Assembly: GCA_002786065.1 (NCBI GenBank) | Contig: NHNY01000004.1 | Span: 682,001 to 746,000 of the forward strand | Origin: Microcyclospora pomicola | Taxonomy: Eukaryota; Ascomycota; Dothideomycetes; Capnodiales | DNA length: 64,000 nucleotides | Direction: 5' to 3' | Shown: in pieces, positions 43,061-54,591 of the stretch | Layout: each line of letters opens with the position of its first letter | Position numbering within the stretch: position 1 is the first letter of the stretch | Translations under genes and position numbers: made by a program | Notes under the pieces: generated by a model | The model's input: the letters and a program-made list of their open reading frames with translations, nothing else | Databases searched by the model: none | Told to the model about the DNA's origin: nothing

Positions 43061-46000
43061 ATGAGCGATGAAGATGCTCTTATAGCGGCGCCGCAGAGCA
43101 TACGTGAAGTTGAACAGGTGAGAAGGTCGAAATCCAGGTATTGACATCAGAAGACTGACAAATCTCCTACTTAGCTCGTCACACGTCTATACCACCCCAC
43201 CACGGGGACCAACATTCAACACATTGAAAAGCAACTACAGGCTTTGCAACGATCCCCCGATGGCTGGCAGATGGGCGATGCCTTGTTGGCCAGCAGCGAC
43301 AAGAATGCTCGCTTCTTCGGTGCCCTTACCTTCAGCGTTAAACTCATCAACGTCGGGTCAGTACTTCAGCCAGGACTGATCATTGATGTGACTTTATGCT
43401 TACCTTCCGCCTCTACAGATCCTCGCTTGATGCTGCTTCTGCCCAGAGCATCCTCTCACGACTCATACACTGGCTCGTTCGTTCTGCCTTACCCCGCTGC
43501 TCGAAACAGAAGATGATCATCCATCATATCTGATCACTTGACTTGTGTGGGACACCTGCTAACTACTCCTTATAGGTCGATTTGGCACGGGACGTCGATG
43601 GTAACAAGATAATCATCAAGAAATTATGCTCGACTCTGACACACTACTTCATTTATTCTCCAATACTATGGGAATCACCGGTCAGGCATCTCCTGCTTTC
43701 GTTCCGGAATGGAGACGACATCCCTGAAGCAGCCTTGTCGCAGGCGCAGAATTCAACAGCCACACTCATCACGCAGCTCAATCACAGTCAAAATATCGTC
43801 TTGATGTGGTTCTCTAGCACCCTCGCAGATGAGATGTTCAAGGTCGACGCGAACGCATCCCCTAAGAACGCCAATCTTCATAACATCATGACATCTATTG
43901 TCGTTGATGTTTGCTTGATCGTGCGGTTTGCACTTCACCAACCTTCAAGTTCGGGTATCGCCATCAAGGTAGAAGCTTTGAAGACCTGGTTCACGTGGGT
44001 GAACTATGCACAGCCGGTATGGCCTGCCCATCAAAACGCACTACAGCACTTGAGAGATTTGATCGAAGCTTCAGCGCAGTGTATCACCGTACCAGAAGTG
44101 CACACTGAGGCGTTAGACATCTTCAGAGATATGCTTGAGGGATTCTCAAGCTTCTTCCAACCTGCACATATGCACCTAATCGGCTCTTTACTCTCTTCAC
44201 ATGTCCGACCATTGCTGCGGCGGCACCTTGCTGACCCTGATGAAGATGCCGGTGGAATGCTATATGGACAAGTCATCACTGCTTTCGGAAACGCAAACAT
44301 TCCTCAGATCGTTGAGCACCCGGAGATACAATCTGGCTCCAACGACATCGTACAGCTTCTATTTGAGGTCTTGCGCTCTCCTGGGTCTCCAGGAGACACT
44401 GACGAGATTTCTCTAGACACCATCGAATTCTGGAACAGCTACATCGAATATGTGATCACATCCGCGGCCTCAGAAGAGTCGTCGGAGCAGCTTGCGTGGC
44501 TTCCTCAAACAAAAGCGGTCTTGATCGAACTGATCGATCTTCTGCTATATAAAATGATGACGCCAGACTCCATCACAGCTCGCGATTGGGACGACGACTC
44601 TCGAGAGCAGCTCAAAGAGTTCCGAAGCGATGCAGGCGATCTCTTACTGTCTATTTATCTTTTCCTCGGTGATCACATGCTGCAACGCATTGCCAGCCAT
44701 GCACTACAGGCGTTGCAATCGCAGGATTGGCGGCTGATGGAGGTTGCGCTTTTCTGTCTGAATGTGCTGGCTGACAACGTTCTTGAAGATTCATCGACTG
44801 AGGGAACGCTTCAGGTCATCTTCAGTTCAAGTTTGTTCCGTGTTGTAGCCGACTTCGATCTGCAGATCCCGATCCAGGCTCGACGAACTGCCATCGACAT
44901 GCTGGGCGCGTACGGACAATACATCGAGCGTCATCCAGAGTTTCTTCCCGACGCAGTGCGTTTCTTGTTCGCGTCTCTTCAGACGTCACTGTGTAACACG
45001 GCAGCCAAGTCCATCGCTTCACTTTGCTCAACTTGCCGAGTCGCGCTTACTGGCGAGCTTGCCGGCTTCCTGCAGCAATATCAAACATTTGCAGCCGGAC
45101 CCACGAGTGATTCCTACACCAAGGAGAAGTGTATCTATGCAATTGCTTGTATCATACAGGCTCTTACGCCCGAAAATGCCAAAGTCCAGCCGCTGCTAGG
45201 ACTTTTGGATAACATCGAGCGAGATGGCCAGACTGCTAGAGCGCATGCTGCAAGTGGTGATCAGGAAATGGCTGAAGCGATGGGTGTGACAGCTCTGAAC
45301 TGTCTCAGCAGTATCGGGAAAGGGCTGCAGGCTCCTGAAGATGTTCCCATCGAACTGTACGAGGATGATCAGCCTCCAAAGCAGCCTGGTCAGCTCAGCT
45401 TTTGGGAGCAACCAGATGGCCAAGCCGTGCAACAGCGTATCATGGGCTGCTTTGGAATCCTGCAGATTGTGGGGAACAGCGGAGAAGCTGTCGAAGCTGC
45501 TTGTCAGGTCCTTCGCAGTGGTTTCGCAGAGACCGAGCCGGGGCCTTTTGTCATGCCTCCAGCCGTCACTGTGAACTTTCTGCAGCAATGCCGGCTCACT
45601 ACGCCTCAGCTGGAGTATGTGCTTTCCACCACCTGCCTGCTGATGACGCAACATTCTCGGAGCGACTCTCCTCGCATAGACGGTGATGTTGCCACCATCT
45701 GCCAGCTTGTTGTGAACTTCATACAAGAGCTTGGGTTGCCAAGTCAAGACCCTGGTATCGCCCAGGGCTGCATAGATGTCATTACTCGCTTATTCCCATA
45801 CTACACTCACATCTTGCTGGATGAAGGAGCACCACTCTCTGCTCACATAAGCACAGTACTCAATTTCACCCTTCAAGCGATCGACTGCCAAGACCTGATG
45901 CCGAAGCGCTCGGCACTTGATCTGTGGTCGAAGATGCTGAAGCCGCAATCCCGGACGATGTCTGAGGGTGTACGCCGGAACATCGAGCAGGTGGTTCAGG

Positions 46001-46299
46001 CCTACGGTCCTCAGGTTGCACAGGTCATCACACGACAGATTGGGGGCAACTGTCTACGGTCTGAACTCGACTACTTCAGCGAAGTCCTCAAAGCGTTGCT
46101 CACGTACCCAGCAGCCAAAAGTTGGCTGGAGCATGCCTTGGCCAGTCCGAGCTTTCCTCAGGTCAACCCGCAAGTCGGAGACGCTGAGAAGCGTAAGTTT
46201 GTGCAGCAGCTCTTGGTGACCCGCGGCGACGGGCGGAAGCTGAAAGACGTGGTCAAGAGTTTCTTTGCTGCTTGTCGTGGCACGGTCGTGAGCTACTAG
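43061..46299 (+). CDS. KAP122: Importin-beta family karyopherin (Kap122/importin-13-like)
   Basis: Four exons, 43061-43117, 43175-43356, 43419-43476 and 43576-46299, give 1006 residues. The N-terminal importin-beta domain is recognisable: VEQLVTRLYHP, then QLQALQRSPDGWQMGDALLA and ARFFGALTFSVKL. HEAT-type helical repeats continue to the C terminus. The third intron uses the donor GTTCGT directly after LIHWL, which fits GTNNGT and joins to VDLARDVDGNK; no better donor precedes the next stop. The family carries cargo through nuclear pores with Ran-GTP. Kap122 imports TFIIA and affects drug resistance in yeast. Assignment to Kap122 rather than another karyopherin is by overall resemblance, so the symbol is less sure than the family. 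Confidence 0.82.
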
Positions 46300-46752
46300 G
46301 CTGAACACGAGTCACTCGAATGGCTCTTGTAAGACTGGTGGTCTGGTATGTTACCATTCGACCGGAAAGCAAAAGGTCGCCTGGAGGACCAAGATCATCG
46401 CGAAGCAGCGAAACTCAGGTTACGAGCACCGTACTGAAATCCTCATGCATGTGAACGATGCGTCTTGGCGCTTCCAACACCAGGGTGAGTCCTCGCAGGA
46501 TAGATGAGGCAGATGATATAGTCCCATTCCATATGAATGCAGCTGGCTGTTCATTACGACCGATCACGTACCCAGCTGAGAAGCCACAACCTCTGCGCGA
46601 ACTGATATACATGACCCTCCGCGAAGTCACCAATATCCTGTAAGCTATGCAAACCGTAACGATGACTCTGATGATCCCGAAACGCCGTAGTCCTTCAACG
46701 ATCTCATTCATTCGTCGTCATCTCATGCCTCACCGTGTTTGCCTTGTGTAAC
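46300..46752. other. Convergent intergenic region, karyopherin gene / ATG101
   Basis: This gap lies between the stops of the karyopherin gene and ATG101. No gene or RNA recognised. Confidence 0.5.
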
Positions 46753-47396
46753 CTAGAAGATTCCCATCTTTGTCCCCAAGCTCCCCTCTTTCGGGTTGAC
46801 CAGAATCTGATACGGGAAAGGGTTCGTCTCATTCGTCGTTATCGGAGGGATATGCGACCTTTCGCGGTTCACAATCTCGATGACATCCATGGCGGCTTTC
46901 TGCAGACTCGCCTCCATCGTGCTCCGCACCCGGTCCTTGTCACTCTCTCCTCGGGCATTCAGGATCGTGATGTTCAGCACCCACGATTCCCATGCGGATT
47001 CCTCATCGGCTTTCGCCACGAACCAGCCCTTGCGCCGCTTCTTCTCGTTGAACTGCACCAGCAGCTGTCCGCGCACGGTCGAGGCGTTCAGGGTGCGCAC
47101 GAGCGTGTCGGCGCGCTGCGCGATCAACGAGTCGATGTTCTCGAGCGAGACGTACGGCAGCGTCATGTCGAGGACATCGTGTGTGGCTGGGGTCAGGGCG
47201 GTGAAAAGGCGGTGGAAGAAGATGGTATGCAGAATGCCTAGACCGGAATGACAGTGTTAATGCACGATCGGACAACACCTCAAGAGACCTTCGCGTTACT
47301 GAAAGGACGACTTCCCATACCTTTCACCACGTCCTTAACGTTGCTGCGGTCTGCCGAGAGCTCGAGCGTGAACTCTGGCGGCCGGCGGACTTCCAT
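46753..47396 (-). CDS. ATG101: Autophagy initiation protein Atg101
   Basis: Two exons on the minus strand, 47396-47321 and 47237-46753, encode 186 residues. The sequence begins MEVRRPPEFTLELSADRSNV and continues through GILHTIFFHRLFTALTPATH and DVLDMTLPYV. It ends with the strongly conserved HIPPITTNETNPFPYQILV, then PKEGSLGTKMGIF. This is the HORMA-fold Atg101 that pairs with Atg13 in the Atg1/ULK kinase complex. Its presence marks the ancestral form of the complex; budding yeast lost it and uses Atg29/Atg31. The 83-nt intron lies within the codon for the Gly of VVKG. Confidence 0.94.
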
Positions 47397-48546
47397 GCTG
47401 GATCTACTGAGTGTGGTATGATCTTATGCATGTTGCTTCAGGAGATAGCCTGGCATCAGCAGTCCAGCACACATTCGCGCTGCTTTCAACGCCAAAGATC
47501 GGAGGCTACGGTGATACTTCGTTGCCTATGTCTCACGAGATGATCCATCTGGTCGTCTAACAAACATGTATCACGTGCCCGGGAAACACTCCAGGCGATC
47601 AGGACGATCACAACCCTTAGCGGCCGACCAATGGAGTGAGGTCTTGGACAACATACATGCATCCACAAGTAAGGGAAGCAAACTTCTATCAGGACGTTCT
47701 CATACATGGACCTCGGATATTGAAGTCCTCTCCTTCGAAGTATCTGTCTGTCGATCCTGCGTGGCTGATAAGGCACACAGCATTCATGATGATGAGTTGT
47801 ACACACACCCGCGTGAAAGACCAATTTCGGAGACCGAACACCAGACTACGAGCTTATGAACTGTAACATATGCGACGTCCTCAGGCGCCCCACGGTCGGC
47901 CTGGCGAAGTATTGTACGGCATGATGTCGCGCGGAGAGACGACCAGATATGAACGAAGGATCCGGACTGGTCAGGATCAAGCCAAGATCGACGTCAAATA
48001 TGCATATCATCCACCTAAGCACGCTATTCTGCGTGTCTGCGTTCAGGAACACAAGCTTCATCTCCACATGAAGGCGATCCTTCAATTCTCGAAGATGAAT
48101 ACTCGATGGCAAGAGCCAATACTCTGCAGTCGCAGCATCTAGCCTGTCGCGACCCGCACGTGGAGCACATCTGCAATCATGCTCGTGGCATTATTGATCA
48201 TGACTGGCTAGTACCTTTTCCCTAGATGTCATAGTCGTCTCTCTTGGTTCGAACACCCTGATGTCGGCCAGTAGTATGGCGTAGAAGACACCGCTGGCCG
48301 AAGTGGACGGGATGCCTGAAGCATATCGACATGATCCTCTTGTGCATGCCCTCGTGGGCCGCCTGAAGTCAATGTGTGTCTGCTCAGACGACGGACTCTG
48401 TATGTTGGGTGGTTGCTTATAAGTAGAGTCTTCTTCCGACCTTCAGCAATATGTCTCTCACAGCACATCAAGCACCCACCGGTACAGGCAACTAGAGCTC
48501 GCATTCAGTTTCCCGAAGTCGTTGTATTCGATTCGATCCACTCAAC
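47397..48546. other. 1.15-kb divergent region ATG101 / chitinase
   Basis: ATG101 and the chitinase gene start outward from here. Overlapping frames on both strands near 47560-47860 and 47870-48140 have no motifs. No RNA gene, repeat or element recognised. Confidence 0.5.
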
Positions 48547-49630
48547 ATGCATTCTACTGCTCTCCTTGCCACGGCCGCCACGGCCTTGACTTTGGCTTCT
48601 GCCAGGGTTCTGCCTCGTCAATCGACGTACGAGAACGTTGCATACTGGGTAAGCGCCATCGTCTATTCCGGTTCATACCTCAGAGCAGGCTGACAAGTAA
48701 TAGGGACAAGAGGATGACGGCAACGAGCGCAGCCTTGGCGACTACTGCGCATCAGACGAGGGACTCGACATCATCGTCGTCTCTTTCCTTTCCAGCTTCG
48801 GAAATGGTGTCTACCCGAACGGTTACCTGGGCGACTGCGCAGTCGGTGCCGACGGATCCCTTGACGGCTGTGACCAGGTCGCAGCTGATGTTGCAACCTG
48901 CAAGGCCAATGGCAAGAAGATCTTCGTGAGCATCGGTGGTGCTGGCGCCGACTGGCAACTGAACGACGCTGGCGACGCTCAGGGTGTGGCCTATTCCCTC
49001 TGGAACAGCTACGCCAACCCCAACGTCACGGACACCACATCTGCGCGTCCGTTCGGCGCCAACTTCATCGACGGCTGGGACGTCGACATCGAGGACAACG
49101 GCAACAACGGCGAAAGCGACCAGTACCTCGCCGACCTCGTCAACGCTCTCCGTGGCTACTTCGATTCCGACCCCGACAACACCTACTACATCTCCGGTGC
49201 GCCTCAATGCCCTCTTCCCATCGCCGACATGGACGATGCGATTAAGAACGCCCAGTTCGACTACCTCCTCATTCAGTTTTACAACAACAACTGCGCAGCT
49301 GCCGAGCTATCCACCCCCGGCGGCAACCCAGACGGTGACGCAAGCTTTAACCTCGGTGACTGGCCTGCCTACCTCGCCGGCGGTGCTTCGGCCAACGCCA
49401 AGCTCCTCGTCGGTATCCCCGGCTCGACCACTGGCGCCAGTGGCGACGATGCTGCTTACTTCTACGTCGACATCCCCGACCTCCCTGCTTTGATCGCCAA
49501 CTCCACCTCGGTCGCCAACTTCGGTGGTGTCATGCTCTACGATGCTGGTGACAGCGACACGCCCAGCGCCAACGGCTGCAACTACGCCCAGGAGGTCCGT
49601 AGTGTCTTGGACACTGGCAGTAACTGCTAG
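48547..49630 (+). CDS. Secreted class III chitinase (GH18)
   Basis: Two exons, 48547-48648 and 48704-49630, encode 342 residues. A signal peptide covers residues 1-19 (MHSTALLATAATALTLASA), followed by a short propeptide ending in a basic site (RVLPRQ). The catalytic TIM barrel starts with YENVAYWGQEDD. The GH18 signature DxxDxDxE is intact as DGWDVDIE, with the proton donor Glu at about residue 164; KIFVSIGGAG is the other conserved strand. Tyr/Asn-rich QFYNNNC matches the class III plant/fungal type. There is no chitin-binding module and no Ser/Thr-rich GPI tail, so it is probably a small soluble enzyme for wall remodelling or chitin use. GC is high and codons strongly biased, suggesting good expression. 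Confidence 0.93.
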
Positions 49631-50225
49631 ATCATGTCGACCACGCTTTGACATGCTGTCACATGCATAATGTTTCAAGGGGAACGTGCCATTGCGGACC
49701 GCACAGGGCTGGTGTCGTTAGGGGCTGAAGGCTGCATGAAAAGGATATCGCTTTGTTCGTGGGTACAGGTTATCGCTCGCATGTTTCTTCCCGCATCTCC
49801 CTTATTTCATATCGATCTGCTTTTTCGTATCTAAATGTCAATTATCCACATCTCAAGTCACGTTCGATCCGTGCAGTACAGCTTCGATCCATTGATGAAA
49901 CGTGCTGCATCCCTTCCGTTGGCCTTCAGCCTAGCATTGACATCGTGATTATCTCGATCGTTGACCAATGGCCTGTGGGTTGTATGGGCTTGTCTTCACC
50001 GTTACACCTTGCGCCCACACCGTCACTCTTTCGTGGCTTGAATGGTACCTTTCGAGTCTTGAAGTGTCACGACGAGGCTTTTCGAGTGGCACAGAGGATT
50101 CTTACGCTTAAAGGGGGTGATTTGAGGTGATGTCTGCTCTTATCTGCCAAGACTCAGAGCGCAATATCACGGTAGCTCAAGGATTTCGTCGAGGCGTCCC
50201 ACTTGCTGGCAAATCCACTGGGCCA
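49631..50225. other. Convergent intergenic region, chitinase / seven-helix gene
   Basis: This gap holds the 3' flanks of the chitinase and the seven-helix membrane protein gene. No feature recognised. Confidence 0.5.
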
Positions 50226-51444
50226 TCAAATTGACAGAGAGATACTGTCACCGCGTGCTCTCCCGATTTGCTGTGCATTCAGCCGCCCATTTTCGCCGGT
50301 ACCTTGGTCAATGCGATCTTCACTCCTATCCACCGTCAAAAAATGCACCACGGTGACACTCCACGTGACTGGCTTTGATCAGTGATTATCTCAGAAATAG
50401 AGTTCGATAGATACAGGCCACACTTACTGTCCGCCATACAACATGAGAAGCAGACCCAGCCGTGCTGTCCATTTGTGACATACAGAGCCGCAAGGTTGGC
50501 CGTCGTGCCGATCATCATCGCGATTGCGCCGAATAGCGTCCTTCGGACCAGTCTCTGCATTGCTCCGACTTTTGGATCGACCACGTGTACTCGTGGGAAA
50601 GCCTCTTGGAACTCTTCCAGGGATTGGGATGGCGGCGATCGAACGGGCGGATGCTTGAGCGAAATGATGGAGGCTAGCGGACTGGGAGATTTCAGGTTCC
50701 ACGATATCAGTGATGCTCTCGAGTCCAGCCGGCGAACGACAGCTTCTGCGCGCTTTGGGTCACGTAATTGGAGTGATGGCCACAAAAGCGCCAGAAATAT
50801 GCTGGTGAGACCAATGTTGACGGACAGGTCATAAGCCATGAGTGCCATGGTGGCTTTGCGTGGGAGACCAATGCGACATATGCCTGTGTCTGGGTAGAAC
50901 TGTGCAAGGGGTGCTATGAAAGCAAGAATCGCCAGAATACCGGTACCGACCGAGCAGAACAGGATACTCATAAGCCAGAGGGAGTCTTCCGTCCTCCTTT
51001 TCATCCTGGCACGTATAGCATGACTGCGCTCGATGAGGAAAAGCTGAACCAACGATTTCAACGTGACGAAAAAGACGAGACACGCTTCCATAGCCATGCG
51101 GCAGTTGAAAGAAGACTTAGATCCTGCTAGGTTGGTAACAGTCACAGCCGCGGCGACATTGAAAAGGATGCCTGTTGTATAGAGAAGAAACGGGATGATG
51201 CGAACTAATCTGAGCTTCTGGCGAGTTCGACGATCGGTGATGATATGGACGCGCGATCCTGGCTTCAGGTTAGGACGTCTTCGTCAGTCAATCTCGGTAC
51301 CCTGGAGGACTGCGCACCAAATAGCGCCGCTAAGAGGAGCATTGAGAGTAGCGAGAGTATGAAATAGGTCAAACGAGGACCCAGGGCAACATCGACGCCA
51401 TCGTAGACCGGATCAACAGCATTCGTGGTTGCATTCCGGTTCAT
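50226..51444 (-). CDS. Seven-transmembrane protein, fungal family of unknown function
   Basis: Three exons on the minus strand, 51444-51318, 51258-50428 and 50368-50226, give 366 residues. Each join restores a hydrophobic helix. The seventh helix is split by the last intron (HGWVCFSCCMAD joined to ITWSVTVVHFLTV). Seven helices can be counted, starting near LTYFILSLLSMLLLAALF. The short N-terminal tail has an N-glycosylation sequon at Asn 4 (NAT), consistent with an outside N terminus as in G-protein-coupled receptors. A long loop after helix five is Ser/Pro-rich (SPSPLASIISLKHPPVRSPP). The pattern CRIGLP...MAYDLSVNIGLTSIF resembles a widespread fungal membrane protein family without known role. 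Start is the first in-frame ATG (MNRNATTNA). Confidence 0.82.
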
Positions 51445-52121
51445 GGAAGCTGCCTGTTCAATGGTCGATACAAAAGTTCGCTCGTCGGTATAGGTCAATG
51501 AGAGAGTAACTTAGGTCATCTTGTTATCAATGTGTTGATGTAACGTCCCGATGGCCATACTTCTGGCTGTCATATACCTGATGCGCCATGGCAGGTACAT
51601 TACAGCGAAAGCTCAACGAGCGGAAATTACAACCATCTCAAGATATGAGTCCAATACACATCCATTGAAATTGATTCCATTATGTGATCTTTTTCAGCGG
51701 GACAGGATGACGATAGACGGCACTCCACCTATGCAAATATCATGGATTGTACATTGCAGGTCGTCCGGTTCACTCCAGAACGTTCAGTATGTGAGCGGCC
51801 AGTCTACCCTAGAGACGACCGGACAAACGGACGTCGCTGATCGCTGTAAGCTCGAGTCAAAAGAGGTATGCCACACAGGTCGGACCGGATGAATGTTATG
51901 GTGGTGGTCGTGATGTTATGCTTGCTCAGTAACGCGGGCCTCGTATCAGGTACAATCGATAAGGCATGTTTCTGAGGTAAGCACGAAAGACATGACAAAG
52001 TTCTACTGTCTTCACCATCACGATCGCAAAACATACAGGTTGAATCCTGCTAAGTCGTAGTCGAGTCTTCCGAGGTTTCTAAATCTACCATAGATCACTG
52101 AATCTGTCATCTACCGCAATC
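51445..52121. promoter_or_regulatory. Divergent region, seven-helix gene / KIN17
   Basis: The seven-helix gene and KIN17 start outward from here. No gene, repeat or specific site recognised. Confidence 0.5.
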
Positions 52122-53156
52122 ATGCCGAAAGCAGAGGTCGGCTCGACCAAATACATCGCCAACAAGATGAAGGCGAAAGGGCTGCAACGGCTTCGATGGT
52201 ACTGCCAGATCTGCGAGAAGCAGTGTCGAGACGAGAACGGCTTCAAGCAGCATACCATGTCAGAAGGCCACGTACGCGCGATGTTGCTGGTCGGCGAAGA
52301 TCCGAGGAAGTTCATCAACGATTACAGCAACCAATTCAAGCGCGACTTCCTCCAGCTGCTCAAGACATCGCATGGCGAGAAGAAAGTGCATATGAACAAC
52401 TTCTACCAGGAGTATATCCGGGACAAGGAGCATGTGCACATGAACTCGACAAAGTGGAGCTCCCTGACGGACTTTGCCAAGTTCTTGGGGAAGGAGGGAG
52501 TGTGCAGGGTGGAGGAAGGCGACAGAGGTCTTGAGATCAGCTTCATTGATGACTCACCAGAAGCAATTCGGAGGCGGGAGGATGTGAAGAGGAAGGAGAG
52601 GTTGGCAAAAGGCGACGAGGACATGGAGGACAAGCTACTCAAGCAACAGATGAAGCGGGCGCGAGAGGAAGCAGAGAAGGCGAGGAGGACAGGAGAGAAT
52701 GCTGTACATCTCTCGACGGTCGAGACTGAGGCGCCTACCGGACCAGTCAAGATGTCGTTGAATCTTGGAGGAAAGGCCGTCTCGAAGCCCTCGAACGTAC
52801 CTAAACCTTCGGATGCTATCGAGGCGGTACCAATCGAAACATTTTCTGCCGCCGATCAGTCTGCCGAGCAGCCCAAGAAGCTCACAAGTGATGACAAAGA
52901 TGTAGAGGACGAGGAGAAGGTTGAGGAGAAACCCGTGGAGAAGATGTCGTTCTCGCTTGGTGGTGGCGCGAAGCCCAAAGCGAAGAACCCTCTATTCGCA
53001 CGGCCGAAGAATCCATTGTCGGGTGGCGGTGGAAAGATCGTGAAGCCGGAGAAGAAGATGAGCAACACGGAGCGAATCATGAAGGAGGAAATAGAGCGAA
53101 AGAGATCAGCTGAAGCACGAGGGCACGAAGGAGGGAAACGGCAGAGACTGGCGTGA
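52122..53156 (+). CDS. KIN17: KIN17 DNA/RNA-binding zinc-finger protein
   Basis: Single exon, 344 residues. The start MPKAEVGSTKYIANKMKAKG is the conserved KIN17 N terminus. A C2H2 zinc finger follows with Cys 28, Cys 31, His 44 and His 50 (WYCQICEKQC...QHTMSEGH). The mid-domain to about residue 165 is a winged helix with VHMNNFYQEYIRDKEHVHMN and WSSLTDFAKFLGKEG. The C-terminal half is charged and disordered, with repeated MS(L/F)(N/S)LGG motifs at about 207 and 282. It lacks the C-terminal KOW domains of animal KIN17, as in yeast Rts2. The protein is nuclear and linked to replication, DNA damage response and splicing; these roles come from the family. Confidence 0.93.
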   Translation: MPKAEVGSTKYIANKMKAKGLQRLRWYCQICEKQCRDENGFKQHTMSEGHVRAMLLVGEDPRKFINDYSNQFKRDFLQLLKTSHGEKKVHMNNFYQEYIRDKEHVHMNSTKWSSLTDFAKFLGKEGVCRVEEGDRGLEISFIDDSPEAIRRREDVKRKERLAKGDEDMEDKLLKQQMKRAREEAEKARRTGENAVHLSTVETEAPTGPVKMSLNLGGKAVSKPSNVPKPSDAIEAVPIETFSAADQSAEQPKKLTSDDKDVEDEEKVEEKPVEKMSFSLGGGAKPKAKNPLFARPKNPLSGGGGKIVKPEKKMSNTERIMKEEIERKRSAEARGHEGGKRQRLA

Positions 53157-53490
53157 GGGTGATCTGGGTTTCCAGGTCGTGAAATAATTAGCGATGGCGT
53201 TCTTGGAGTTCCTTGCAGCATCCTGGCTGGACCATTGTATTGTAGATGTTCGAGATACCCTGGCTAGATACGAGAGCGTGTAAAGCATTTAGTATGAGCT
53301 TGGTAGCAAGTACGTGGTTCGTGCTGGCAGTATTGACGTTGCAACGACTCTGAATGCACATACATCGAGCGCAATATGACGCAGTTTATGGATGACAAAA
53401 GACATATCTCATTCAGACCAAAAAAGAGAAAGACGACGAGAAGGAGAAAAAAAAGTAATGCCCAATCGCAGGAATTTAACCTGTGCAAGA
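53157..53490. other. Convergent intergenic region KIN17 / tRNA-His
   Basis: This gap lies between the KIN17 stop and the 3' end of the minus-strand tRNA gene. A/T-rich runs near 53440-53455 on the plus strand (AAAAAAAA) read as T-runs on the minus strand and probably serve as the polymerase III terminator. Confidence 0.5.
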
Positions 53491-53603
53491 TGCGGGTGCC
53501 AGGAATCGAACCTGGATCTCCACGGCAAAGGCTCGATCGACCGAAGTCGATGAGCTCCCACCGGGACCACAACGTGGTGTACTGACCGTTATACGACACC
53601 CGC
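53491..53603 (-). tRNA. tRNA-His: tRNA-His(GTG) with 41-nt intron
   Basis: The minus strand folds as a full cloverleaf. The acceptor stem is GCGGGTG/CACCCGC, the D-stem GTA/TAC, the anticodon stem CCACG/CGTGG with loop TTGTGGC, and the T-arm CCAGG-TTCGATT-CCTGG. The anticodon GTG is at 53568-53570 and the discriminator base is A, as in eukaryotic tRNA-His. An intron of 41 nt (53566-53526) sits one base 3' of the anticodon, the canonical position. Within it ATCGAC-TTCG-GTCGAT forms a perfect hairpin with a UUCG tetraloop, extended by GCTC/GAGC pairing across one unpaired base. Confidence 0.95.
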
Positions 53604-54591
53604 TGACGGTTCCACGATGATTGGATGATGGACACAAATTTCTGTTTCAATATAATACTTAATTTAATTGCCGAAGTTTATCCGGCGGACATAGTACTGC
53701 AGTTTACCTCCGTTCTTCTTGTTGCTTTATTGGCGTCTTTACATCGGTCGCGGGTAGGATAAAGTGACAGTCTACTACGCTATCTTTCATGGGTATCGAT
53801 CTATGGTTGTCGGATGAGCATTCTGTAACAGTCATCGCACGGAGTCAAGACACATTCGGCTTCGCGATGAAAGTCAATTGAGTGAATTACTGCTCCGGAC
53901 CCAGTATCTCTTCTCAACCGCCACATTGGGCTCAAATCATCCTGAGTGTGCTGCCTGAAACAGCCGTCCAATCCGAGTCGTCCGACTTTCCTCAGTAAGT
54001 GAACCTTTGTGGCTATGTATTACTGGTTCCCTAGGTAATCTGCAAAGCTCTCCTCGACGCTCCCACCCGCTCAGCAAGTTCGAGGAAAAGCTCGTAAGCA
54101 AAACCACTCACGTCTTCTGATAAGACATAGTGAAGGATGCAAGATATTGGCCGGCGTCTTGGCATTTGCAAGTGCGAATCTGTTCTCTTCGAGCTGTAAT
54201 GCTTCTCATAGTGCTGAACACAATATGCGCCAGTTTTGGTGACTGCTCTTGTGTCCAATGGGCACGGACGTGATGAATGCAAGATGACTTCAAACTGACA
54301 GGCATGGCCTTTTCTCAAGCGCCTCCATAGATTATGGCATGTCCACAGTCATGGGAACTGCGTGCAGAACTGATGCTGTGCTTATTCTATGTCTGTTCCT
54401 TGCGAATCCAAGGCCATCGGAACGGATCACTTCCAGTGCGCTTATTGCCGCCCCGATCGAGTCATAGACAACCGGTGAGGCCGTCTCAATTGGTCGGATA
54501 GCTTCGTCCTGCAAATTCATGTTCTCGTTCGTAACCCGCGTCTGCGGCTTGTGGGTCGTTCGATATTCTGCGACAAGGCCGTCTATTATGA
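53604..54591. other. 1-kb region upstream of tRNA-His and downstream of the MOSC gene
   Basis: No firm gene. On the minus strand an ATG frame of 62 codons (54520-54332, MNLQDEAIRPIETASPVVYD) and a frame of 95 codons with no ATG start (54318-54031, ending ELFLELAERVGASRRALQIT) read protein-like and might be exons of one small gene or a relic. No donor/acceptor pair is convincing and no family is recognised. The first 150 bases flank the tRNA start and are AT-rich. Confidence 0.4.

Noticed and set aside
48984-49493. 169-codon Thr/Ser/Pro-rich frame inside the chitinase
   Set aside because: Produced by codon bias of the chitinase in a shifted phase; simple composition and no start context.
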